A stretch of 64,000 nt of DNA from Flavobacterium ajazii. Lineage in GTDB: Bacteria > Bacteroidota > Bacteroidia > Flavobacteriales > Flavobacteriaceae. The stretch's first letter is position 1. Each line of letters starts with the position of its first letter. Positions 46,166 through 54,425 of this stretch are shown here, piece after piece. A program made the translations under genes and the position numbers. The stretch lies in the NCBI RefSeq assembly GCF_010614725.1, contig NZ_JAAEHL010000009.1, forward strand, positions 186,001 to 250,000, given 5' to 3'. The notes beneath the pieces were generated by a model. That model was not told the DNA's origin, did no database searches, and worked only from the letters and a program-made list of their open reading frames with translations.

Positions 46166-48784
46166 ATGAAGCATATAATTTCAGCATGCTTTTTTTTACT
46201 CAGTTGGTGTATGTCTGCCCAAAACGTTACCGTAACTGTAGATCAAAATGTAACCTTAAAAGAATTCTTCAAACAGATTGAAAACCAATCTGATTTTAAA
46301 TTTGCCTTTACAGATCAAATCGATACCAATAAAAAGTATTTCACAAAGAAAACTACTTACAAACAGATTGAAATCGAGAAACTTATCTCTGAATTAAACA
46401 AAAATACTGCTGTACAATTTTCAATCGTAGGTCTTAATATTTTTGTGAAACAGAAATCCCAATCTGTAAAAACGACTAAAAAAAAAAGTAAGCTAACCGG
46501 ACAGGTTTTTGATGATACCAAACAATCCGTTATTGGTGCCAATGTTTATATTCAGGAACTGGAGGTTGGTACCGTAACGGATTCAAACGGAAAATTTAGT
46601 CTTGAAATTCCAAACGGAAGTTATACGGTTTCCATTAGTTATATTGGTTTAAAAAATAAGGAGAAACAAATTACAGTTTCTGACGATGTTACGATCACTT
46701 TTAATATGGAATCTGACAGCCAGCAATTAGGAGAAGTAATTGTAACCACCAACAAAGCTGCAGATATTAAAACGCCTCAAATGAGTGTTAATAAACTGTC
46801 TATGCAGGATGTTAAGAAGATTCCGGCTGCAATGGGAGAGCCGGATCCCTTAAAATCACTATTGACATTGCCTGGTGTTACCAATGCAGGCGAAGCTTCG
46901 TCTGGCTTTAATGTCCGCGGAGGCGCAGCAGATCAGAACCTTATTTTACTGGATGGCGCCCCGATTTTTGGAGATTCGCATATGTTTGGTTTTTTCTCTG
47001 TTTTTAATGCAGACATGATGAGTGGTTTAGAATTATATAAAGGAGGTATTCCTTCTAAGTTTGGAGGAAGAGTTTCTTCTGTCCTTGATGTAAACCAACA
47101 AACAGGAGATCTTGAGAATTATAAGGTAAACGGAGGAATAGGCGTAATCTCAAGTCGTCTTTTGGTGCAGGGACCTATAAAAAAAGGTAAAGGTTCCTTT
47201 ATAATAGGCGGACGTACTTCTTATGCAAACTTATTTTTAAAATTAGGTGATGTTAATGCCGGCATTGGTTTTTATGATCTAAACGCTAAATTGAATTATC
47301 GTCTTGATGCTAACAACACGGTTAGTTTTTCAGGTTATTTTGGACATGATGGTATCCGTTTCAATGATCTGGTAGATATCAAATTTGGAAATACTATGGG
47401 AATTTTTAACTGGAAGCATAAATTCTCAGATGAATTAAATAACAACTTATCCGTTTTCTACAGTGATTATAAATTTAACCTGAACCTGAATTTTCAGAAA
47501 TTCAAATGGAAAAACACTGTTCAAACGTATGGTTTAAAATACAATTGGAATCAGTCCGTTACTCAAAATTTTAAACTAAATTATGGACTTGAGGGGACTT
47601 ATTATAATTTTAATCCCGGAACAGTTCAGCCCACCAGCTCAGATTCACAATATAATTACCAACAATTGGATAAAAAATATTCTTTAGAATCTGCTGCTTA
47701 CCTAGACTTTGAACATCAGATTACTGAGAAATTGAATCTCCGATACGGACTTCGTTACAGTTTATTCTATCGTTTAGGAAGCGAGGAAATCAGTACTTAT
47801 GAAGATGGCCAAGCAGTAGTATACAATCCAAAATACAATATTTATCAGGAAGGTACTCCAACAGGAACCATATCTTATAAAAGCGGTGAAATCATAAGTA
47901 AATTTGACAATTTTGAGCCTCGCGCAGCTTTATCATACGCTTTTAGCGAAGATGCATCTGTAAAAGCAAGTTATAACAGAATGGCGCAATACATTCATAT
48001 GTTATCCAACACGCAATCGCCTTTGCCTATGAATCTCTGGACACCAAGTGGTCCTTTTATGAAACCGCAACTACTGGATCAATATGCAATAGGATATTTT
48101 CAAAATATAAAAGATCGTGATTATTCTTTTGAAGGAGAATTGTTTTATAAAAAAATTCAAAACCGTATTGACTATGTAGAAGGCGCCAATTTACTGGCAA
48201 ACAACAACATAGAACAGGTAATCCTGAGTGGTAAAGCCAGATCGTATGGTATGGAATTATTGTTTAGAAAAAACACTGGTCGATTCAATGGCTGGGTTTC
48301 TTATACTTTGTCCAGAGCAGAGCAAAAAACTCCGGGAAGAACTCCTGAAGAACCAGGAATTGCCAACGGTAACTGGTATTTGTCAGGATATGACAAATTA
48401 CATAGCTTAAGCGCAGTGGCTACTTATGAACGAAGCGCAAAGTGGTCTTATAATGCTAATTTCTCTCTGCAATCGGGACAGCCTGTTACCTATGCTAATG
48501 GATATTATGATTTTGGCGGATTAAACGTACCTAATTTTTCATTACGAAACGGAAACCGGCTTCCTCTTTACCACCACTTGGATTTAGCCGCTACTTACAC
48601 CCCTAAACCAGATAAAAAGAAAGGGTGGCAAAGCTACTGGGTATTTAGCATTTACAATATCTACAACAGAAAAAATGCTGCTTCGATAACATTTGCAACA
48701 AATGAGGATACAGGACAAAATGAAACCAAAAAATTATCCATTTACGGATTAGTTCCAGGGGTTTCTTATAACTTTAAATTTTAA
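46166..48784 (+). CDS. TonB-dependent receptor with STN domain
   Basis: 872 aa. Signal peptide (1-18), STN domain (about 19-95, with NVTLKEFFKQIE), carboxypeptidase-regulatory-like domain (about 107-185, KLTGQVFDDTKQSVIGANV), plug (about 200-310, VRGGAADQNLILLDGAPIF) and a barrel ending in SYNFKF. It lacks a SusD partner and the SusC-type long loops, so it is a FecA-like receptor rather than a SusC. The ligand could be an iron chelate or another small molecule; no siderophore gene is nearby. DUF4249 follows 4 nt later. Confidence 0.94.
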   Translation: MKHIISACFFLLSWCMSAQNVTVTVDQNVTLKEFFKQIENQSDFKFAFTDQIDTNKKYFTKKTTYKQIEIEKLISELNKNTAVQFSIVGLNIFVKQKSQSVKTTKKKSKLTGQVFDDTKQSVIGANVYIQELEVGTVTDSNGKFSLEIPNGSYTVSISYIGLKNKEKQITVSDDVTITFNMESDSQQLGEVIVTTNKAADIKTPQMSVNKLSMQDVKKIPAAMGEPDPLKSLLTLPGVTNAGEASSGFNVRGGAADQNLILLDGAPIFGDSHMFGFFSVFNADMMSGLELYKGGIPSKFGGRVSSVLDVNQQTGDLENYKVNGGIGVISSRLLVQGPIKKGKGSFIIGGRTSYANLFLKLGDVNAGIGFYDLNAKLNYRLDANNTVSFSGYFGHDGIRFNDLVDIKFGNTMGIFNWKHKFSDELNNNLSVFYSDYKFNLNLNFQKFKWKNTVQTYGLKYNWNQSVTQNFKLNYGLEGTYYNFNPGTVQPTSSDSQYNYQQLDKKYSLESAAYLDFEHQITEKLNLRYGLRYSLFYRLGSEEISTYEDGQAVVYNPKYNIYQEGTPTGTISYKSGEIISKFDNFEPRAALSYAFSEDASVKASYNRMAQYIHMLSNTQSPLPMNLWTPSGPFMKPQLLDQYAIGYFQNIKDRDYSFEGELFYKKIQNRIDYVEGANLLANNNIEQVILSGKARSYGMELLFRKNTGRFNGWVSYTLSRAEQKTPGRTPEEPGIANGNWYLSGYDKLHSLSAVATYERSAKWSYNANFSLQSGQPVTYANGYYDFGGLNVPNFSLRNGNRLPLYHHLDLAATYTPKPDKKKGWQSYWVFSIYNIYNRKNAASITFATNEDTGQNETKKLSIYGLVPGVSYNFKF

Positions 48785-48788
48785 CAAT

Positions 48789-49628
48789 ATGAATAAAACG
48801 GCAAAAAATAATTTTAAAAATAAAGTACTAATTTTATGTAGTCTTCTTTTTATTTTATTGTTATCCTCTTGTGAAGAGGTGGTAAATCTTGATCTTGAAA
48901 CTGGCGAAGCTAAAATAGTAATTGATGCTGAAATCCTTTGGAATAAAGATACAGACGGAAAGGTCCAAACTATAAAAATAAGCAAAATGGCTCCTTATTA
49001 TAGTACCAGCACACCAAAAGTTTCGGGAGCGCAGGTACGTGTTGAAAACAGTGAAGGTGTAACTTTTACTTTTACAGAAACAGAACCGGGCATTTATGTT
49101 TGTAAGGATTTCGTTCCGGTACTAAATATGGATTACACCCTTTTTGTTGAGGTTGAGGGAAAAAGTTTTACAGCCGTAGAAAAAATGATTTCTGTAACAC
49201 CAATTAAGAGAATAGAACAAGAATACAGACCTGACATATCAGGGCCGGATTTATTGGTGCTCTCCATCTTTTATGATGATCCTGCTGATCAGCAAAATTT
49301 TTATCTGTCTTATTTTACAACCGATTTTTTGAAAATTCCTTATACTTTAATGTCTAATGATGATTTGTACAACGGAAACGAAGTAAAAGACGAATTTTCA
49401 GATACAGATTTAAAACCGGGAAAAACAGTTCAAATTGTACATCGTGGTATTTCAAAAAATTTTCATGATTATATGAATTTAATTTTTGAAGCATCAAGTG
49501 CAAATCCCTTTGGTACAACACCAGGCAATATTAGAGGAAATATTATCAACACTGGAGATACAAAAGATTTTGCGTTAGGATATTTCAGGCTTTGTGAAGC
49601 TAATACTGTTACGTATGTTATGAAATAA
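48789..49628 (+). CDS. DUF4249 lipoprotein
   Basis: 279 aa. Lipoprotein signal with Cys28 (LLSSCEEVVNLDLETGEAK), then the DUF4249 pattern of an Ig-like beta-sandwich: IVIDAEILWN, APYYST, VSGAQVRVENSEG. DUF4249 proteins are typically encoded next to TonB receptors and are thought to be a surface partner taking the place of SusD. It starts 4 nt after the receptor gene. Function not established. Confidence 0.88.
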   Translation: MNKTAKNNFKNKVLILCSLLFILLLSSCEEVVNLDLETGEAKIVIDAEILWNKDTDGKVQTIKISKMAPYYSTSTPKVSGAQVRVENSEGVTFTFTETEPGIYVCKDFVPVLNMDYTLFVEVEGKSFTAVEKMISVTPIKRIEQEYRPDISGPDLLVLSIFYDDPADQQNFYLSYFTTDFLKIPYTLMSNDDLYNGNEVKDEFSDTDLKPGKTVQIVHRGISKNFHDYMNLIFEASSANPFGTTPGNIRGNIINTGDTKDFALGYFRLCEANTVTYVMK

Positions 49629-49660
49629 TTTTTTGAAAGAAATTTATTTATATTTTTTAG

Positions 49661-49690
49661 AAAAGCTTTGGAGTAATCTGAAGCTTTTTT
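49661..49690 (+). terminator. Terminator after the DUF4249 gene
   Basis: AAAAGCTT (49661-49668) pairs with AAGCTTTT (49681-49688), followed by a run of T. It ends the sigma-FecR-receptor-DUF4249 series. Confidence 0.75.
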
Positions 49691-49720
49691 CGTACCTTTA
49701 AGTCAGTTTTAAACTATACT

Positions 49721-49814
49721 AAAAACGATAATCTATAATAAGGTAAATTCAATTTCACTGAACTGTTTTTGGAAAAAACATTGAATCTTATCTTATGCCC
49801 TGATTATCGTTTTT
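49721..49814 (+). repeat. 94-bp near-palindrome with nested stems
   Basis: Outer arms AAAAACGATAATC (49721-49733) and GATTATCGTTTTT (49802-49814) are perfect 13-bp complements. Inner arms ATAAGGTAAATTCAAT (49738-49753) and ATTGAATCTTATCTTAT (49780-49796) pair with small gaps. The tip TGTTTTT-GG-AAAAAACA (49764-49780) forms its own hairpin. A T-run follows the outer arm. It lies between two coding regions and may be a MITE-like insertion, a structured small RNA or a second terminator. Confidence 0.7.
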
Positions 49815-49916
49815 TTATGCACCAAAACATCCCGTTTACCATTTTTTATCTTTTTAAGCATCTGTACTTTCTACCGATACTTTATATTATCTTGCTGTTT
49901 ATTACTTATTTTAATT

Positions 49917-50414
49917 ATGCATAAGAAAGCCTTAGACCCGTTGGTAGACAAGTCAACTAAAATATTAATTTTAGGAACTATGCCCGGGGATCAGTCAATA
50001 GCCCATCAGCAATATTATGCAAATAAGGGCAATCGCTTCTGGAAAATTATATTTACCATTTTTGAAGAAGATTTCAGCGACTCTTATGAGAATCGAAAAG
50101 CACTTTTAAAAAAACACAGAATTGGATTATGGCACGTACTGGCTTCCTGTGTAAGAGATGGAAGTAGTGACTCTAAAATTAAAAACGAAGAAGCAAACAA
50201 TTTTGCAAACTTCCATAGTCAATTTCCGGACATCAAACATATTTTTTTCGAAAGTAAAGCTGCAGCACTATTCTATCAAAAACATCTTGATCATCAAAGT
50301 GGTATTTCCTATCAAATATTACCATCAACAAGTGGGTTGAATGCCGGAACATCACTCAGCCAAAAAATTGAAATGTGGAAAGTTTTAGCAGAAACAGCAC
50401 AAACCTTAATTTAA
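49917..50414 (+). CDS. Hypoxanthine-DNA glycosylase-like protein (UDG superfamily, family 6)
   Basis: 165 aa. Motifs of the UDG superfamily: ILGTMPGDQS (motif A), NKGNRFWKI, GLWHVLASC, and LPSTSGLNAG (motif B). The exact pattern GTMPGDxSxxxxxYYxxxxNRFW is the one I associate with the annotated DNA-deoxyinosine glycosylase family, which removes hypoxanthine (deaminated adenine) from DNA. It is a single gene after the near-palindrome. Within 6 kb of an endonuclease V, this gives two independent deoxyinosine-directed activities. Confidence 0.85.
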   Translation: MHKKALDPLVDKSTKILILGTMPGDQSIAHQQYYANKGNRFWKIIFTIFEEDFSDSYENRKALLKKHRIGLWHVLASCVRDGSSDSKIKNEEANNFANFHSQFPDIKHIFFESKAAALFYQKHLDHQSGISYQILPSTSGLNAGTSLSQKIEMWKVLAETAQTLI

Positions 50415-50497
50415 ATCCCTGAATAAATTACTAAAAACCTCAGTTCGATTAATACAGCACAGAACTTGTTTACGAATAAATTATACCATTTAATGTT

Positions 50498-50578
50498 CCT
50501 GCAAGGTCTTTTTTGAGACCTTGTAGGTATTTTATCATCAGTATGCATACCTACAAGGTTGAAAAAACCTTGCAGGAT
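50498..50578. repeat. Nested palindrome, AAGGT/ACCTT family
   Basis: Outer arms CCTGCAAGGT (50499-50508) and ACCTTGCAGG (50567-50576), inner arms ACCTTGTAGGTAT (50518-50530) and ATACCTACAAGGT (50547-50559). Such AAGGT-rich palindromes recur between Flavobacterium genes as I recall. No second copy in this window. Also a plausible terminator for the glycosylase gene. Confidence 0.75.
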
Positions 50579-50716
50579 ATCTAATAAATAACAAATTATT
50601 GAATAATCGAACTCGGGTTAAAATAACAATTTGTACTTTTAATTTTCTCCAATTGACTATACGAAAATACCCGGTACTTAACAGACCTGAAAACAATCTA
50701 ACATAATCATTTATAA

Positions 50717-50950
50717 ACAGATATTCAGCTAAAAGGTTGTAAATTTGTATATGAATTTATTCGGCATTTTACAGAACAGAATATTCTTCAGACATATCAT
50801 CTTATTCATAATGAGGATTCTTTGAAAAAAAAATACAAAGACAAGAATTTTGCCGGTCGTGACTATTGCGAAAAAATGGATATCAAACTTGTTTTTAATA
50901 AACGGAATCATCTTTTTCCCGCAACGGTCTTCAAAAGTGTGAATGCTTAA
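50717..50950 (+). other. Open frame of 77 codons without an ATG start
   Basis: From the stop at 50714-50716 to the TAA at 50948-50950 the frame is open; only one internal ATG (50876) is present. The translation has a natural protein composition (KKKYKDKNFAGRDYCEKMD and FNKRNHLFPATVFKSVNA). It may be the 3' remnant of a broken gene, or a small gene with a rare start. It is 12 bp upstream of the SET-domain gene. I do not recognise a family. Confidence 0.3.
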
Positions 50951-50962
50951 AATTAGTGTGAC

Positions 50963-51565
50963 ATGATACATCCTGATACAGAAATCCGTTTTATAAGTAA
51001 TGAAAAAGGATATGGTATTGTAGCAACAAAACTTATTCCGAGAGGTACTATTACCTGGGTTCAGGACGATCTGGACCAAATATTTACCCCAACACAGGCT
51101 GCAAATGTGAATCCTTACATAAAAAAATACCTGGACACCTACTCTTTTGTAAACAAAAATGGAGAAATGGTATTGTGCTGGGATAACGCAAAATTTGTAA
51201 ACCATAGCTTCAACCCCAGCTGTTTTAGTACTCCGTATGATTTTGAAATCGCTATCAGGGATATTCTGCCGGGAGAAGAACTTACAGATGATTATGGTTA
51301 TCTGAATGTCGAAAAACCTTTTCCTGCCATTGATGAAGGTACTGCCAGAAAAGCTGTTTATCCGGATGATATTTTAACTTTTCACAAAGAATGGGATGCT
51401 TTGATCAAAGAAAATGCTCCAAAAGTCTTAGAAACAGAACAGCCTTTACTACAACTTATTCCTGAAAAAGTCTGGAACGATTTTGTAAATGGTATCCATA
51501 ATCCTAATCAGATGAGATCAATACTGGAGTGTCATTACCATCATGGCATTCAGGTAAAAAAATGA
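50963..51565 (+). CDS. SET-domain protein
   Basis: 200 aa. SET motifs: NEKGYGIVATKLIPRGTI near the N terminus, FVNHSFNPSC (N80, H81, S82), and GEELTDDYGY (Y111) for SAM and substrate binding. The pseudo-knot that forms the SET methyltransferase core is readable from these motifs. Bacterial SET proteins are uncommon and methylate Lys in host or self proteins; this one has about 90 extra residues after the core. No signal peptide. Substrate unknown. Confidence 0.88.
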   Translation: MIHPDTEIRFISNEKGYGIVATKLIPRGTITWVQDDLDQIFTPTQAANVNPYIKKYLDTYSFVNKNGEMVLCWDNAKFVNHSFNPSCFSTPYDFEIAIRDILPGEELTDDYGYLNVEKPFPAIDEGTARKAVYPDDILTFHKEWDALIKENAPKVLETEQPLLQLIPEKVWNDFVNGIHNPNQMRSILECHYHHGIQVKK

Positions 51566-51670
51566 TAAAAATTTACAAACATCCCGAGCATAATTTCTAC
51601 ATTAAACAGATTCTAAAGTCTAAACATTACATTTTGAAAATGATTACATTTAAGCTCTAAATCATTTGTA

Positions 51671-52543
51671 ATGAAAAACCACAATCTTTTCGAATCCAAT
51701 TATAAAAAACTGGGATTTTTAACAATAAATCAGGAAACTGTAGAAGAAATCAATGGTGATTATTACAAGCCATACATCAAAGTAATTTATTTACCTGAAA
51801 ATTATTCGGTTACCATTGATTTTAAACATTACCAAACTACCATCCCTTCCCTGTTTTTCATCAATAGCAATCAATACCTGCAAATTGAAACAAAAGGGGA
51901 AAAAGAAGGCTACTTCATGTATTATAACCGTGATTTTTATTGTGTACAGATTCATGATGCGGAAGTTGCCTGCGATGGGTTACTTTTTAATAATATTTTT
52001 GAAATGCCGATGACCATTCTTCCGGAGAAAGAGATTTCATTTATTTGCGCCATTTATCAGCAAATTCAGGGAGAATTTGAAACACCAGATTCTTCGCAGG
52101 AAGAAATGATCAGAACTTATCTGAAACAGCTGATTATAAAAGCTACCCGAATCTGGAAAATTCAACAGTTGGGTGTTTTAAACGAAGAACCATCAAAAGA
52201 AATGGATTTTTTCAGGGACTTTAGCCGACTGGTCGAAATTCATTTCAGAACCAAACACACCGTTGCCGATTATGCGGATATTCTGGGGGTAGCGCCAAAA
52301 ACACTTTCAAATAAATTCAATCGTTTAGAACTTTCCCAGCCTAATGATATTATTAAAGACCGAATTATTCTGGAAGCTAAAAGACTTTTAGGCTATTCGA
52401 ATTTAAGTGTAAAAGAAATTGCTTATCAACTTGGCTACGAAGATCCGGCCTATTTTAACCGTCTTTTCACCAATAAAGTTGGCGACACTCCGTCTAATTT
52501 CAAGAAAAAATACCTTCAAGGGAAAAATGTACAATTGGAATAG
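51671..52543 (+). CDS. AraC-family transcription regulator
   Basis: 290 aa. N-terminal cupin-like sensor (about 1-160, with ITIDFKHYQTTIPSL-like strands), then two AraC helix-turn-helix motifs in the last 100 residues (about 190-285; TVADYADILGVAPKTLSNKF and SVKEIAYQLGYEDPAYFNRLF). It lies just ahead of an OsmC gene (52620) and an esterase gene, which are possible targets, though both have room for their own promoters. The ligand cannot be read. Confidence 0.92.
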   Translation: MKNHNLFESNYKKLGFLTINQETVEEINGDYYKPYIKVIYLPENYSVTIDFKHYQTTIPSLFFINSNQYLQIETKGEKEGYFMYYNRDFYCVQIHDAEVACDGLLFNNIFEMPMTILPEKEISFICAIYQQIQGEFETPDSSQEEMIRTYLKQLIIKATRIWKIQQLGVLNEEPSKEMDFFRDFSRLVEIHFRTKHTVADYADILGVAPKTLSNKFNRLELSQPNDIIKDRIILEAKRLLGYSNLSVKEIAYQLGYEDPAYFNRLFTNKVGDTPSNFKKKYLQGKNVQLE

Positions 52544-52577
52544 ACTTTTGTCTATTTTTACAGCCTTATCACCACCA

Positions 52578-52585
52578 TATCTTTG
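52578..52585 (+). promoter_or_regulatory. Promoter -7 box for the OsmC gene
   Basis: TATCTTTG, a perfect TAnnTTTG, 17 bases before the first possible ATG (52602) and 35 before the preferred one (52620). Lies between the AraC gene and OsmC. Confidence 0.55.
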
Positions 52586-52619
52586 TCCTGTCAAATTATA
52601 AATGATAAAACATAAAGAT

Positions 52620-53033
52620 ATGAAACGTAAAGCTCAGGCCGTTTGGAACGGTGACATCAAAACAGGAAACGGAACTCTAACTACAGACAGTACCGTATTA
52701 AACAAAACTCAATATTCTTTCAACAGCCGTTTTGCTGACGGTGTCGGAACCAATCCTGAAGAATTACTGGCAGCTGCACACGCCGGCTGTTATACCATGA
52801 AATTAAGTTTAGACTTAACTACCGCAGGATTTACACCTGAAGAGTTGACTACACAATCTACAATTACTTTAGACAACGGAAAAATTACACAATCACTTTT
52901 AGTTTTAAATGCCAAAGTTCCTGGAATCTCGGAAGAAGCATTTTTAAAAATTGCCAAAGGTGCCGAAGAAACTTGTCCGGTGAGTCAGGCATTTTCTTTC
53001 GAAATCATATTACAAACAAACCTTATCAATTAA
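52620..53033 (+). CDS. OsmC-family peroxiredoxin
   Basis: 137 aa from the ATG at 52620; an ATG at 52602 adds six residues. Catalytic cysteines C57 (HAGCYTM) and C119 (EETCPVS) are both present, as in OsmC/Ohr-family organic peroxide reductases, with the FNSRFADGVGTNPEELLAAA segment before C57. OsmC proteins reduce organic hydroperoxides with lipoyl-dependent thiols. It is flanked by an AraC regulator and a secreted esterase, and may be one oxidative-stress unit with the former. Confidence 0.93.
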   Translation: MKRKAQAVWNGDIKTGNGTLTTDSTVLNKTQYSFNSRFADGVGTNPEELLAAAHAGCYTMKLSLDLTTAGFTPEELTTQSTITLDNGKITQSLLVLNAKVPGISEEAFLKIAKGAEETCPVSQAFSFEIILQTNLIN

Positions 53034-53065
53034 TTATCAGAAAATTACATTAAAAATATAACATC

Positions 53066-54115
53066 ATGAAAACAATAAAATCAATTCAAAGAAGTATATT
53101 TATAGTTACATTATTAACTCTAAATACAGTAATTATGGCACAGGAAAGACCTTATAAAGGACAAAATGATCCCGAAATATTTACAGAAGTCCGCAGTTTT
53201 TTAAACGCATTAAATTCCGGTGACGGAAAACCTCTGGAACAGTTACCTGTTGCTGACGCAAGAAATGTTTTAGTCGGTGCGCAAAAATCGGTAGAAGTTG
53301 ATTATTCAGGTATTGAAGAATCTGAGAAAGTAATTTCACAAAACGGGTTAAAAGTAAAAATTCATATTACAAAGCCTAAAGGAGCCAAAGAAAATGCTCC
53401 CGTTTTTATCTTCATTCACGGCGGAGGCTGGGTTTTGGGAGATTACCCAACTCACAGAAGATTAGTGAGAGATTTGGTTGTCGAAAGCGGCGCTGTTGCA
53501 GTTTTTCCTGACTACACACCTTCTCCTGAAGCTAAATATCCCGTAGCAATCAATGAGATTTATGCAGCAACACAATGGGTATCCGAAAACGGAAAAGAAA
53601 TTGGTGTAAACGGTAAAAACCTGGCTGTTGTTGGAAACAGTGTGGGCGGTAATATGACTGCCGCTATTACTCTGATGGCAAAAGATAAAAAAGGTCCACA
53701 CATTAAACTACAAGTTCTTTTATGGCCGGTAACCGATGCTAATTTTGAAACAGAATCGTATAATTTATATGCTAATGGACGTTTCCTTACTAAAAATATG
53801 ATGAAATGGTTTTGGGATAATTACCTTCCTGATACTTCAAAAAGAAACGAAAAATATGCTTCTCCATTACAGGCAAGTTTAGCAGAACTTAAAGACCTTC
53901 CCCCTGCATTGGTTCAGACTGCCGAAAATGATGTTCTGAGAGATGAAGGCGAAGCTTACGCAAGAAAACTAAACGAAGCAGGAGTTCCTGTAACCTTAAC
54001 AAGATACAATGGACTGATTCATGATTACGGACTTTTAAATCCGATTGCAAATGTTCCCGCAATCCAAATTGCTGTTCAGCAGGCTGCTGTAGTTATCAAA
54101 TCAACATTGAAATAA
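53066..54115 (+). CDS. Secreted alpha/beta hydrolase (acetyl-esterase, HSL family)
   Basis: 349 aa with a signal peptide (about 1-26, ending MAQ). HGGGW at 118-122 (HSL-family oxyanion hole), GNSVGG at 190-195 with nucleophile Ser192, then Asp and His (GLIHDYG) near the C terminus. Carboxyl-esterase on short-chain esters. Unlike the esterase at 16947 it is not in a carbohydrate locus; it lies 32 bp after the OsmC gene and may be co-transcribed with it. Confidence 0.9.
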   Translation: MKTIKSIQRSIFIVTLLTLNTVIMAQERPYKGQNDPEIFTEVRSFLNALNSGDGKPLEQLPVADARNVLVGAQKSVEVDYSGIEESEKVISQNGLKVKIHITKPKGAKENAPVFIFIHGGGWVLGDYPTHRRLVRDLVVESGAVAVFPDYTPSPEAKYPVAINEIYAATQWVSENGKEIGVNGKNLAVVGNSVGGNMTAAITLMAKDKKGPHIKLQVLLWPVTDANFETESYNLYANGRFLTKNMMKWFWDNYLPDTSKRNEKYASPLQASLAELKDLPPALVQTAENDVLRDEGEAYARKLNEAGVPVTLTRYNGLIHDYGLLNPIANVPAIQIAVQQAAVVIKSTLK

Positions 54116-54425
54116 GCTTCCTAATCAATTGGATAAAATTAAAAATAAGTGTCAGGCTGAGCGGAGTCGAAGCCCTTTCGATTTCCTAAGCCTTCGACTC
54201 CGCTCAGGATGACAGCAATTTCTTAAATTGTAAATAACATTTTTTACTTATAATTTTACATTAATATAAAATCTTATCAAACAGGTCAAAAAACAAGGCT
54301 TCGGAGAAATCTGGAGCTTTTTGTTTTAGAGTCAAATTCAAAATGTCCTGGATTGAAATAAATCCTATCTTAGCTAGAGAAATACAGTTTGATCCAAAAA
54401 AAGCAAACCTGAAACCAAAAGCTTC
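54116..54425. other. 310-bp gap with a REP-like repeat
   Basis: Holds repeat copy 2 (54149-54214) and an A/T-rich stretch ahead of the glycosyltransferase gene. No clear promoter and no reading frame of interest. Confidence 0.55.
54149..54214. repeat. REP-like inverted repeat, copy 2 (CTGAGCGGAGTCGAAG family)
   Basis: Arms GTCAGGCTGAGCGGAGTCGA (54151-54170) and TCGACTCCGCTCAGGATGAC (54194-54213) are inverted copies of each other and of the copy at 24378-24500. This is the best preserved copy, with a 23-nt centre. It folds into a long stem and could terminate transcription from both sides. Confidence 0.88.

Larger units (their letters stand above)
50415..50962. other. 548-bp gap with REP-like palindrome and a start-less reading frame
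   Basis: Contains the nested palindrome at 50498-50578, a TAnnTTTG box (50740-50747) and a 77-codon open frame (50717-50950) described separately. Between 50580 and 50715 nothing was recognised. Confidence 0.55.

Noticed and set aside
50729..51205. Minus-strand open frame of 158 codons
   Set aside because: It is antisense to the SET-domain gene and the frame before it; the translation is Cys/Phe/Ile-rich without family features.
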